Shown here: positions 7,599-16,377 of the stretch, piece by piece
Layout: each line of letters starts with the position of its first letter
Numbering within the stretch: position 1 is the first letter of the stretch
Source of the DNA: Streptomyces violaceusniger Tu 4113
GTDB lineage: Bacteria > Actinomycetota > Actinomycetes > Streptomycetales > Streptomycetaceae
Assembly: GCF_000147815.2 (NCBI RefSeq)
Contig: NC_015957.1
Span: 6,014,001 to 6,078,000, forward strand
Direction of reading: 5' to 3'
Length of the DNA: 64,000 nt
The notes under the pieces: generated by a model
The model's database searches: none
What the model was told of the DNA's origin: nothing
The model's input: the letters and a program-made list of their open reading frames with translations, nothing else
Translations under genes and position numbers: made by a program

Positions 7599-10280
7599 AT
7601 GAGCCGATACGCTCGTGCGACCCGGAGTCGGCTGGGGCCCCGGTCGAAGGTGCGGAGCGTCGCCGGGCAGGCGTTCATCCTGCAGCTTCTGCTGACCCTG
7701 GTTCTGGTGGCCGCCGCAGTGGTGGCCGTCGCGGCGGATGCCCATAAACACAGCTCAGTCGATGCTCGCCGACGATCCCTCGCGGTGGCCGAGACGCTCG
7801 CGCACTCCCCCGGAATGGCGCGGACCATCAGCAACGACAAGCCGACGGCGCAGCTCGAGTCCCATGCGGAGGCGACACGTAAGGGCTCCGGCGTCGACAG
7901 CGTCGTGGTGTTCAACACTCATGGCATCCGCCTCACCCACCCCGAGACGCCCATGATCGGCAAGCGGATCGTCGGACCGGCCGGGCTGGTGCGGGACGAG
8001 CTGAGCGGAAAGACGATCTCGGCGACCTTCCGGGCCAGCCAGGGCCCGTCCGTCGTTTCGGCGGTCCCCGTCACCAGGGCCGACGGGACCTTCATCGGCG
8101 GAGTGTCGGTCGGGGTCAGGGTCCAGAGCGTGAACAGCGCGGTGGACCACCGGCTGCCGCTGCTGCTCGGCAGTGGCGCCGGGGCGCTGGCCCTGGCCAC
8201 GGGCGGGACGGCGCTGATGAGCGGGCGGGTGCGGCGGCAGACCCATGGCCTGGGCACGGTGGAAATGCGGCGGATGTACGAGCACCATGACGCGGTGTTG
8301 CACTCGGTCCGCGAAGGGGTGCTGGTCCTGGCGGAGGACGGGCGGCTGCTGCTGGTCAATGACGAGGCCCGGGGGCTGCTCCGGCTGGCTCCGGACGCGG
8401 AGGGGCGGCACATCGGCGAGCTCGGCCTGGAACCACACCTGACCGAGCTGCTGACGTCGGGACGGCGCGTCACGGACGAGGTGCACCCCTGTGCGGACCG
8501 GCTACTGGTGGTCAATATGCGGTCCACGGACCGTGCGGGCGATCCCGCCGGAAGCGTGGTGACGCTGAGGGACACCACCGCCCTGCGGGTGCTGTCCGGC
8601 CGGGCCGAGGAGGCCCGTGAGCGGCTGAAGCTGCTGTCCGACGCCGGGGTGCGGATCAGCTCCTCCCTGGAGCTGACGGGCACCGCCGAGCAGCTGGTGG
8701 ACGTGGCCGTCCCGCGGTTCGCGGACATCGTCACCGTGGAGCTGCTGGAGCCCGTCCTGCGCGGCGAGGAGCCCGAGCCGCCGTACGAGCCCCTGGCACC
8801 GCACCGGACCGCCGTCGGCGGGGTTCCCCCCGAAGCCGCCGCCTTCCGCGTGGGCGAGCGGGCCGTCTACGCATCCGCCACACCGCAGAGCCGCGCCGTG
8901 CAGGCCGGAGCCGCCGTCCTCCAGGCCGATCTGACCGGCACCCCCGAGTGGCCGGCCGGATACGGTGCCGAGGCCCGGCACCTCCTCGACCGCGGGGTCC
9001 ACTCGCTGATCACCGTCCCGCTGCGTTTCCGCGGCGTCACCCTCGGCCTGGCCACCTTCTGGCGGGCCCGGCGCGCCGAGCCGTTCGACGAAGCGGATCT
9101 GGCGATCGCCGGGGAGCTGGCCGTGCGCACGGCCGTGTGTGTCGACAACGCCCGCCGCTACGCCCACGAACATGCCATGGTCGCCGCCCTGCAGCGCACC
9201 CTGCTGCCCAGCGGTCTGCCCGATCAGGACGCCGTGGAGGTGGCGTCCCGCTATCTGCCCGCGCAGGGCGCGGTGGGCGGAAGCTGGTTCGATGTGATCC
9301 CCCTCCCCGGCGCGCGGGTCGCGCTGGTCGTCGGGAAGGTGCCCGGGCAGGGCGTGCACGCCGCGGCCACCATGGGCCGACTGCGCACCGCCGTGCAGAA
9401 CTTCTCGGCCCTGGACCTCCCCCCGGACGAGCTCATCTCCCATTTGGACGAGCTGGTCACCCGTCTCGACCTGGAGCATGACGCCGACTCGCACGGCGGC
9501 CGGATCACCGGCGCCGGGTGCCTGTACGCGATCCATGACTCGGTGTCGGGTCGTTGCACCATGGCAAGGGCCGGCGATCCGGGCATCGTCCTGACCCGCC
9601 CGGACGGCACCGTGGACATCCCCGCGATGCCCGCCTCCCCACCCCTGGGCCGGAGCGGAGAGCCCTTCGATGCGGTCAGCCTCTCGCTGCCCATCGCGAG
9701 CCGCCTGGTGCTGTACACCAACGGTCTCCTCCAAAGCCACGGCCGAACCGCCGGCACCGGCCTGGACCTGCTGCGCCACACCCTCAAGGCCGAGCCGGAC
9801 CTCGGCCCGGACGAGACCTGCCGCAGCCTGTTCCACACCGTGCTTCCGGACCGTCCGAGCGATGATGTCGCACTGCTGGTGGCCCGCACCCGCCTGCTGG
9901 ACCCGGAGAACGTGGCCGAGTGGGATGTGCCGTTCGACCCGGCGGCGGTCGCCCCGGCCCGCGCCACCTGCGCCCGGACACTACGGGCGTGGGGCCTGGA
10001 GGACGCCGTGTACCCGGCCGAGCTGGTCATCAGTGAACTGATCACCAATGCCCTGCGGTACGGCACACCTCCCGTGCGCATACGCCTGCTGCGCGACCGC
10101 GACCTGATCTGCGAGGTCTCCGACGGCAGCAGCACCTCACCCCATCTGCGGCGGGCCGCGACCACCGACGAGGGCGGGCGCGGGCTGTTCCTCATCGCCC
10201 AGTTCGCCCGACGATGGGGTACCCGCCACACCCCGGACGGCAAGGTCATCTGGGCCGAGACGGCCCTGGACGGCCGCTGA
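7599..10280 (+). CDS. Membrane PAS-GAF-PP2C-HATPase regulator with degenerate phosphatase site
   Basis: An 893-residue multi-domain signalling protein. Helix 1 is near residues 23-49, then an extracytoplasmic CitA/Cache-like sensor, helix 2 near 188-208, PAS (about 226-327), GAF (341-521), SpoIIE-type PP2C (526-768) and a C-terminal anti-sigma-type HATPase (775-893) with N box ELITNALRYG and DEGGRGLFLI. In this family the phosphatase acts on an anti-sigma-factor antagonist and the kinase-like domain binds sigma or antagonist. The PP2C metal motifs are altered: GGSWFD where GGDWYD is usual, and VGKVPGQG where VGDVxGHG is usual. Two metal-binding Asp are thus lost and phosphatase activity is doubtful. 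The ATG at 7599 lacks a close ribosome binding site (AGGAGG lies 19 nt upstream), so the start is moderately sure. Confidence 0.82.
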   Translation: MSRYARATRSRLGPRSKVRSVAGQAFILQLLLTLVLVAAAVVAVAADAHKHSSVDARRRSLAVAETLAHSPGMARTISNDKPTAQLESHAEATRKGSGVDSVVVFNTHGIRLTHPETPMIGKRIVGPAGLVRDELSGKTISATFRASQGPSVVSAVPVTRADGTFIGGVSVGVRVQSVNSAVDHRLPLLLGSGAGALALATGGTALMSGRVRRQTHGLGTVEMRRMYEHHDAVLHSVREGVLVLAEDGRLLLVNDEARGLLRLAPDAEGRHIGELGLEPHLTELLTSGRRVTDEVHPCADRLLVVNMRSTDRAGDPAGSVVTLRDTTALRVLSGRAEEARERLKLLSDAGVRISSSLELTGTAEQLVDVAVPRFADIVTVELLEPVLRGEEPEPPYEPLAPHRTAVGGVPPEAAAFRVGERAVYASATPQSRAVQAGAAVLQADLTGTPEWPAGYGAEARHLLDRGVHSLITVPLRFRGVTLGLATFWRARRAEPFDEADLAIAGELAVRTAVCVDNARRYAHEHAMVAALQRTLLPSGLPDQDAVEVASRYLPAQGAVGGSWFDVIPLPGARVALVVGKVPGQGVHAAATMGRLRTAVQNFSALDLPPDELISHLDELVTRLDLEHDADSHGGRITGAGCLYAIHDSVSGRCTMARAGDPGIVLTRPDGTVDIPAMPASPPLGRSGEPFDAVSLSLPIASRLVLYTNGLLQSHGRTAGTGLDLLRHTLKAEPDLGPDETCRSLFHTVLPDRPSDDVALLVARTRLLDPENVAEWDVPFDPAAVAPARATCARTLRAWGLEDAVYPAELVISELITNALRYGTPPVRIRLLRDRDLICEVSDGSSTSPHLRRAATTDEGGRGLFLIAQFARRWGTRHTPDGKVIWAETALDGR

Positions 10281-10283
10281 GCG

Positions 10284-10997
10284 ATGCACACCGTGCACAG
10301 CCCGTTGACGTCGCGGGGCCTGGGCCGGTATGCGGCATGGCTTGGCTTTCCCGGCCGGGTGATCGAGACTGTGATCATGCACGAAGGACAGGGCCGCCGG
10401 GAGTACATCGTGACGTCCGACCCCGAGGCGGTGGCCCGCGTGCGGGCCTCCTTGCTGCGCACTCTGCCGGTGGCCGCATGGGCCGGAGTGGCCGGCGCCG
10501 TGCTCATCGCCTCGGTCGTGGTTCTCCTCCTCTTGTCCCTCGGTTCCAGCGCCTCCCAGCTGTGGGTCCTGGCGTTCGCCTGGCCGGCGGCCTTCCTCTT
10601 CTACGACGCCAGGTGCCGGTTCGCCGCCATACGGCGGCTGAAGAGGACTTGGGCGGTGAAGGAGGTGTCCCCGGTGGCGATGCACCTTTCCGCCGAGGGC
10701 CTGCTCTGCGCCATCGACTCCGCCCCCGAACCCGTCTTCCTCCCCTGGTCCGCGATCGCCCGGGTGCGGGTGACGGGCCAGGGCCTCAGCGCGGTGCGGG
10801 TGGATCTCACCCCCGGCGTATCCGCCACCACCCCCGGAGTCAGCGGACTGCACCAGCCCGAGGCCCGGATGCGCATGCGGCGCACCTGGAAGGGTGGGGC
10901 GCGGCTGCGCTTCGCCGTCTACGCCCTCCGCCAGCCGATCAGCGAAATCGACCAGGCGCTCGGCCACTTCTCGAACGGACGGATCGGTATCCGCTGA
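10284..10997 (+). CDS. Small membrane protein, YcxB-like, function unknown
   Basis: Up to 237 residues. Two hydrophobic segments (VAAWAGVAGAVLIASVVVLLLL and WVLAFAWPAAFLFYDA, about residues 68-110) are followed by a soluble C-terminal part with a beta-rich pattern (HLSAEGLL, VFLPWSAIARVRV) that resembles YcxB/PH-like domains of actinobacterial membrane proteins. The start is uncertain: ATG 10284 is only 3 bp after the preceding stop and has a weak ribosome binding site, and ATG 10377 is an alternative. The tight spacing suggests translation coupled to the PAS-GAF regulator upstream. No enzymatic motif is seen, so no function is assigned. Confidence 0.6.
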   Translation: MHTVHSPLTSRGLGRYAAWLGFPGRVIETVIMHEGQGRREYIVTSDPEAVARVRASLLRTLPVAAWAGVAGAVLIASVVVLLLLSLGSSASQLWVLAFAWPAAFLFYDARCRFAAIRRLKRTWAVKEVSPVAMHLSAEGLLCAIDSAPEPVFLPWSAIARVRVTGQGLSAVRVDLTPGVSATTPGVSGLHQPEARMRMRRTWKGGARLRFAVYALRQPISEIDQALGHFSNGRIGIR

Positions 10998-11085
10998 CGC
11001 GGGGCTCTGGGCACACGGGGCCACGTTGCGTGCTGTTCCGGGGGTGGTTTCATGGAATGAGAGAGATCCGTACGGCGAGTATCTG

Positions 11086-11137
11086 CTGGGAACGGACCTC
11101 AACCTCCTGACCTGGGAACGGACCTCAACCTCATGAC
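11086..11137 (+). repeat. 26-bp tandem duplication at the NTPase start codon
   Basis: Two 26-bp units (11086-11111 and 11112-11137) differ at one base: the CTG in the first copy is the ATG start codon of the NTPase in the second. The duplication therefore places a copy of the translation start region directly before the gene. No good Shine-Dalgarno is present in either unit. Confidence 0.7.
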
Positions 11138-14100
11138 CAAGGTCGTCCGAAACCTCGAAGGGAAGAAACGTCCGCGCAACGCTCCTTGGTACACGCTGTA
11201 TCCCCGACGGGCCTTCTCTCACGTCGGAGGGGCACTGGGCAGACGCTGGCGAACCTTCAGGACCAACCGCGAGGCGAGCCGCAGTATCCTTCCGAACCGA
11301 AGTTGGCGCGGATGGCGGCCCTCCTTCGGCCGTCTCGTGCGCGTCTACGCCTATGCCGGGACGGCCCTCCTCGCCCTGTGGCTGGCAGCGGTCATCTACG
11401 ACTCGGTCAACGGGGAGAAAACGTGGTTCCAGACCATGCAGCGGAGCACGTGGTTCGCCACCACCACCCGCATCGTCGGACCGCCACTGGCGGCGTCCTT
11501 CGTCCTGACGCTCTTCCTGATCTACTGGTATCACAAGACCAAGAAGCCGATCGTCGACAAGGCGAGATCGACACCGCACGATCTGGTCCCTACCGCGGGA
11601 ACGCTCATCGACCGGATCGTCGGGCGCCGGGAGCTCTCCCAGGTCATCGCCCAGACACTCCGCAACCGTAGAACGCGTCGGCCATATCTACTGGTCGGCG
11701 GGGTGGGGGTGGGCAAGACCGCGGTACTGGTCGAGCTCACTCACATGCTGGCCCAGCAGGCCGCCGTTCCCGTGCCCATACGCCTTCGCGACATGGACGA
11801 AGACGGAGATCTGGACTTCGAGAAAATGGCCCGGCGCCGCTTGGCGGAGGAAGCGGACCAGGGGGTACTGGCCAGCGGCCAGTTCGACAAGACCTGGCGG
11901 CAATTGCGTCTCGATGACAAGGCCGTCGTCATCGCGGACGGGCTGGAGGAGGCCCTTCTCGACAAGGAACACCAGGACGACCGCGACAACATCATCCGCC
12001 GGGCCATAGACCGGGCGGCCCGCCAGAAGCTGCCCCTGGTCATCGCCTCCCGCCCGCATCCGCCCCTGGAGGGCACGCGGGCGGTGATCGCCGACCTGGA
12101 ACCGCTGAGCGAGGAAGCGGCACTGGAGTACCTGGTGAGGGACTCCTCCGGGGTCGATGAACGCCGTCTGGACTGGATCGTGGAGACGGCCAATGTCTCC
12201 GACTCGCCGAGCTATCTGCAGATCGCCCGCCTCCTTCAGGAACGCGGTCTGCTGGAACACATGGCCCTGCGCGAGGAACCCGACCGCCTGGACACCCGCA
12301 GCCATGACTGCGCCACCCTCAGACTGTGGCTCCTGGACACCTACCGGAAGGCAATCGAAAACGGCCTTTTGTTCGACAAGTTGGCGATGGACCGCCAGGA
12401 GCGCCAGGAGACGATATGCGTGATCTCGGCCCTCGCCTGCCTAGGGCTAGTGCGGGACAGCCTGGAGGTGACGTTCGACGACTTGGTCGAGACGGACACG
12501 GATGACCTCGACGGTGGTGAGGAGCCGACGGATGAGCGTCTGGCGGTCTCCGAGAGGCAGCGTGCCTCCATCTGGGAAGCTCTCGTCAACGAGTTCGATG
12601 AAACGGCACATTGGCTGAAGCCCGCAGAGCATCCGAACGCTTGCAAGACCGAATTTTCCCGCTACGCCAATAATGGACAGCTGCTCGGGCTGGTGATGGC
12701 CCACGAGAACAAGGTGCGTTTCCCGCACAGCATCATCCAGGCATATCTAGGATATCGCCTGCTGCATCATATGAACGACGGTCAGCTACGTCAGGTCGTC
12801 GAGTCCGCCCTCAGCAGCCCGGGTCCTGCCCGCGAATTGCTTATCGCACTGGTACTGCTTTCTCGTCATCGGGCGGCGACCGGCCGCACCCAGCCGACTG
12901 CCGCATCGCGACCCGCCCCCGCCTCCCCGAACTCACCCGAAAGGCAAACGAAACTTTCGGCTGTTCTTCGCGAAGCCGCCAAAGGGCGACAGGATTCCAA
13001 GTTCTTCGATCTCTATTCCGCGGCCCTGGACATCGACAGTGTGGATCCCGAATCCGAGCAGACCCACATCGCCGATGAGCTCGCTTCCGCATGGCCCCAA
13101 CTGGCCATCAGAGGTGACCAGCGAACCGTCGAGGAGGCGAAGCTCACGTTGGTGCGCCACTTCGGAGCGGCTCTCCGCGAAGTGGACCGCCGCAGGTCGG
13201 CCCGACGCTCCACCCAAAGGCCGGGTGCACTCCCATCTTTGCCGTACAGTCAATTCTTCGACATCGGCACTCACGAGCCCTCCCATCCGGTCCGGATCGC
13301 CATCACGCAGGAGATAAGCTCGGGCGGCGACTCAGCCTTCAGCGCCCTGCGGAAACACTTCCCCTTGGGGGCCGATCCCGTACTGCAGTACCTGAGGAAA
13401 ACACGCCAGGCCAAACGGACATTGAACGACGAATACACAAAGTGGCTGGAAAGGGGAGCTCACGACGCCGCCGGCCCCGATGAAGCGGGAAGACGAGAAC
13501 AGGAGCACGCCCGATTCGTGGCGGGCTACGAGAACGACAGGGCCACATCGTGGCGGCACTTCGCCCTGAGAGCCTGGCTCCTTCCCATGATGGTCGGTTC
13601 AGTCTCCGAGAAGTACCGCGACGAGGCGAAGGAACGGCTGGAAATCTGGTTGCAGCACCTCGCGCCCAGGACCCACCTCCGCAACCCGTTGATGCCTCGT
13701 GCTCCGCACGGAGAGCCGGACCTGCCCCTCTCGCTGGAGAACGCTCTCGCCCGGGGCTTCAAGAACGCCGCCAACCGCAGGCGACGGCACCCCGACGTCT
13801 GCGATGAGACCCTGCCCTATCTCGTCAAGCAGGCCGAGAAGATGTTGACGTACAGCCGCTGCTGGTACGCACAAGTCACCTTGTTGCATGCCTTGTGCCT
13901 ATGGGCGCTTCCCGACACCATCGGACGCCCACCCGGGCCAGGCACGCCCGAGCGGCGTCGGCGGGGCCATGTGCGGACAGCGCCCACAGATCATGTCCTG
14001 GACGGCGATACGAGGTCACAGTCCCAAGGGGACGACCCCGTGCGATCGGTGACCCGTTGGCTTTCCACAGCGGGCACCGCATACGACACGCCCACTCCCA

Positions 14101-14774
14101 CCAGTGCCCACTACGAACACCATGCCGACAGGCTTCTGCACCCGTTCGTCGCCGAGGCCGGTGACCTGGTGACACTGGCCCTCGAGACCGGACATCCCGA
14201 GCGATTCCTGTGGATCGATGAGAACCGGGCCATCTACAACGTCGGTTCCACCCCGGCCGACCCCGAGCGCTACCGCAAGCACAACCTGTGGATCGCCCCA
14301 TCGGTGGGCTGGAGCACCCTGCATCCGCGAGCCCAGCGACTCGTCGCCGATGTCCTCGTCATGCTCAATCTCACGGAGCGCAACGGTAACCCGGACGAGG
14401 TCGAAGAACGTCTGAGGCGGGCCACCAAGGAAACGCTCCCGCCCTGTCTCACGCATGATCGCAGCCCTCTCCACCCCGAGCACAGCATCGGCCGGGCGGA
14501 TGGAACCGAGCCCGGGGCCACCTGCCTGCCCACCTGCCACTTCCGCCTGTGCCCCTACCCTCCCAAGGGCGGTAGGACCCAAACGGAGATGGAGGAGCCC
14601 TTCTGCCGACAGCAGCAGGCGCTACTCCACAGCCGCTTCCGCTGGCGCCCCCCAGCTGTCAGCCGCCACACAGCTCCGTGGGTGAGCATTCCCATCAGAG
14701 AGCTGCACGGTTTCTGGGAAAAAATGGCCAACCGCAACCGCAAGTCCGCTGGTCAGGAACCACACGTCTTCTGA
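11133..14774 (+). CDS. Membrane-anchored P-loop NTPase, STAND/NACHT-like
   Basis: A 1213-residue protein with a basic N-terminus, two predicted helices (about residues 68-93 and 109-133) and then a P-loop ATPase domain. Walker A is GGVGVGKT near residue 190, Walker B is VVIADGLEE near 267-275, and a downstream VIASRPHPP strand fits the sensor of NACHT/STAND ATPases. A region after about residue 330 resembles the winged-helix segment of such switches. The remaining roughly 800 residues are helical and show no recognised effector or repeat family. Codon use is less GC-biased than in its neighbours (for example 12330-13060), hinting at separate acquisition. STAND proteins act as signal-dependent switches, some in phage defence, but no effector domain is visible, so the role is open. 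The start is uncertain because of the 26-bp duplication. Confidence 0.7.
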   Translation: MTKVVRNLEGKKRPRNAPWYTLYPRRAFSHVGGALGRRWRTFRTNREASRSILPNRSWRGWRPSFGRLVRVYAYAGTALLALWLAAVIYDSVNGEKTWFQTMQRSTWFATTTRIVGPPLAASFVLTLFLIYWYHKTKKPIVDKARSTPHDLVPTAGTLIDRIVGRRELSQVIAQTLRNRRTRRPYLLVGGVGVGKTAVLVELTHMLAQQAAVPVPIRLRDMDEDGDLDFEKMARRRLAEEADQGVLASGQFDKTWRQLRLDDKAVVIADGLEEALLDKEHQDDRDNIIRRAIDRAARQKLPLVIASRPHPPLEGTRAVIADLEPLSEEAALEYLVRDSSGVDERRLDWIVETANVSDSPSYLQIARLLQERGLLEHMALREEPDRLDTRSHDCATLRLWLLDTYRKAIENGLLFDKLAMDRQERQETICVISALACLGLVRDSLEVTFDDLVETDTDDLDGGEEPTDERLAVSERQRASIWEALVNEFDETAHWLKPAEHPNACKTEFSRYANNGQLLGLVMAHENKVRFPHSIIQAYLGYRLLHHMNDGQLRQVVESALSSPGPARELLIALVLLSRHRAATGRTQPTAASRPAPASPNSPERQTKLSAVLREAAKGRQDSKFFDLYSAALDIDSVDPESEQTHIADELASAWPQLAIRGDQRTVEEAKLTLVRHFGAALREVDRRRSARRSTQRPGALPSLPYSQFFDIGTHEPSHPVRIAITQEISSGGDSAFSALRKHFPLGADPVLQYLRKTRQAKRTLNDEYTKWLERGAHDAAGPDEAGRREQEHARFVAGYENDRATSWRHFALRAWLLPMMVGSVSEKYRDEAKERLEIWLQHLAPRTHLRNPLMPRAPHGEPDLPLSLENALARGFKNAANRRRRHPDVCDETLPYLVKQAEKMLTYSRCWYAQVTLLHALCLWALPDTIGRPPGPGTPERRRRGHVRTAPTDHVLDGDTRSQSQGDDPVRSVTRWLSTAGTAYDTPTPTSAHYEHHADRLLHPFVAEAGDLVTLALETGHPERFLWIDENRAIYNVGSTPADPERYRKHNLWIAPSVGWSTLHPRAQRLVADVLVMLNLTERNGNPDEVEERLRRATKETLPPCLTHDRSPLHPEHSIGRADGTEPGATCLPTCHFRLCPYPPKGGRTQTEMEEPFCRQQQALLHSRFRWRPPAVSRHTAPWVSIPIRELHGFWEKMANRNRKSAGQEPHVF

Positions 14775-14941
14775 GCGCCGGCTGATCGAGGCGGCCGCCC
14801 GCGTCGCCCGGCCGGCGGGAGCCCACGGAGGGGCGCCGGAAACACCATGTCCGAATCCCGCCAGCTTTCCGCTGTCCAAAGACGCAAGCTGGGAGCAGCG
14901 CACGACAGAACAGCGAGAAGAAGAAGAGAGGGACCACAGCC

Positions 14942-15448
14942 ATGACGGTCCACACGACGATCGACAGCCCGCTCGGCGAGCTGCTGCTGGTGGGCGAGAG
15001 CTCCGCCACCGCGCCCGGGGGCACCGCGCTGGTTTCCCTGTCCGTGCCCGGCCAGAAGGGCGGGGCCGTCGTCCAGGACGGCTGGAACGAGGATGCCGAG
15101 GCATTCACCGAGATCATCTCCCAGTTGCGCGCGTACTTCGACGGCGAGCGCATCCGGTTCGACATCCAGTGCGTCGAGGGCGGTACGGACTTCCAGCGCA
15201 GGGTGTGGCAGGCGCTGGAGACCATTCCGTACGGCACGACGGTCAGCTACGGCGACATCGCCCGGCAGATCGGCGCCCCGCGCACCGCGGTTCGCTCCGT
15301 CGGCACCGCGATCGGCCGCAATCCGCTGCTGGTCGTACGGCCCTGCCACCGTGTCATCGGCGCCACTGGGGCACTGACCGGCTACGCGGGCGGGCTGGAG
15401 CGCAAGCAGCGACTCCTCGTCCACGAAGGCGCCCTCCAGAGCGCCTGA
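14942..15448 (+). CDS. ogt: Methylated-DNA--protein-cysteine methyltransferase
   Basis: A 168-residue O6-alkylguanine-DNA alkyltransferase. The acceptor Cys135 is in RPCHRVIG, preceded by the helix-turn-helix region (TVSYGDIARQIGAPRTAVRSVGTAIGRNP) with the Arg finger used for base flipping. The N-terminal domain is short and begins TIDSPLGELLLV as in Ogt. A purine-rich GAGAGGGA precedes the ATG. It repairs O6-alkylguanine by irreversible transfer of the alkyl group to Cys135. It is followed on the same strand by a 2-oxoglutarate oxygenase and AlkB, forming a compact DNA alkylation repair set. The residues are visible and the family is well defined. Confidence 0.93.
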   Translation: MTVHTTIDSPLGELLLVGESSATAPGGTALVSLSVPGQKGGAVVQDGWNEDAEAFTEIISQLRAYFDGERIRFDIQCVEGGTDFQRRVWQALETIPYGTTVSYGDIARQIGAPRTAVRSVGTAIGRNPLLVVRPCHRVIGATGALTGYAGGLERKQRLLVHEGALQSA

Positions 15449-15541
15449 GCGCGGGCCTCGCACCCACCGGTCGGGGCCCGCACCGCACCCTTCCCGGATC
15501 CCGGAGAACACCGACGAGCACGATCCCGGAGAGACACACCG

Positions 15542-16270
15542 ATGAGCACCACGACCGACACCGCACGCCTCCACCAGCGCGTGGCCGCGGCCGACTGGAC
15601 GCAGTTGGCCGAAGAGCTGGACACCCACGGGTGCGCGCTCACTCCACGGCTGCTGACCCCCGCCCAGTGCGCCCGTATCGCCGGGCTCTATGAGCGGGAG
15701 GAGCGGTTCAGGAGCACGATCGACATGGCCCGCCACCGCTTCGGCTCGGGTCAGTACCGCTACTTCACCCATGACCTGCCCGAGCCGGTCGCCGAGCTGC
15801 GCGCCGCGCTCTACCCGCGGCTGCTGACCGTCGCCCGTGACTGGGCGGAGCGGCTCGGCCGTCCGGCGCCCTGGCCGGACAGCCTGGAGAAGTGGCTGGC
15901 CATGTGCCATGAGGCCGGACAGGACCGCTCCGCCCAGATCCTGCTGCGATACGGCCCCGGCGACTGGAACGCCCTGCACCGGGACGTGTTCGGCGACATG
16001 CTCTTTCCGCTTCAGGTGGTGATCGGGCTGGACGCGTACGGCACGGACTACACGGGCGGGGAGTTCCTGCTGGTCGAGCAGCGGCCCCGCGCCCAGTCCC
16101 GGGGCACCACGGCCGTACTCCAGCAGGGCCACGGGCTGATCTTCACCACCCGTGACCGCCCCGTGGCCACCAAGCGCGGCTGGTCGGCCGGTGTCATGCG
16201 GCACGGGGTCAGCACGGTGCGCTCCGGGCGCCGCCACGCACTGGGCCTGGTCTTCCATGACGCGTCCTGA
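15542..16270 (+). CDS. 2-oxoglutarate/Fe(II)-dependent oxygenase
   Basis: A 242-residue non-haem iron oxygenase of the prolyl-4-hydroxylase-like fold. The iron ligands are His146 and Asp148 in LHRDVFGD and the distal His221 in RHGVSTV; the 2-oxoglutarate Arg is in the following GRRHAL (Arg230/231). The ATG at 15542 follows a purine-rich region (GGAGAGACACACCG). The gene lies between ogt (93 bp before) and alkB (107 bp after) on the same strand. That context is recurrent in actinobacteria and suggests involvement in alkylation damage repair, but its own substrate (nucleic acid or protein) is not shown by sequence. Confidence 0.85.
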   Translation: MSTTTDTARLHQRVAAADWTQLAEELDTHGCALTPRLLTPAQCARIAGLYEREERFRSTIDMARHRFGSGQYRYFTHDLPEPVAELRAALYPRLLTVARDWAERLGRPAPWPDSLEKWLAMCHEAGQDRSAQILLRYGPGDWNALHRDVFGDMLFPLQVVIGLDAYGTDYTGGEFLLVEQRPRAQSRGTTAVLQQGHGLIFTTRDRPVATKRGWSAGVMRHGVSTVRSGRRHALGLVFHDAS

Positions 16271-16377
16271 CGCCGCGACCGGAACACCGCCGCCGCTATC
16301 GCGGCCGAACCCACCGCCCGACACGACTGCCCCATATCGCGGCCCGACATCGCCAACCCGCCCGCGGAGAACCCCGT

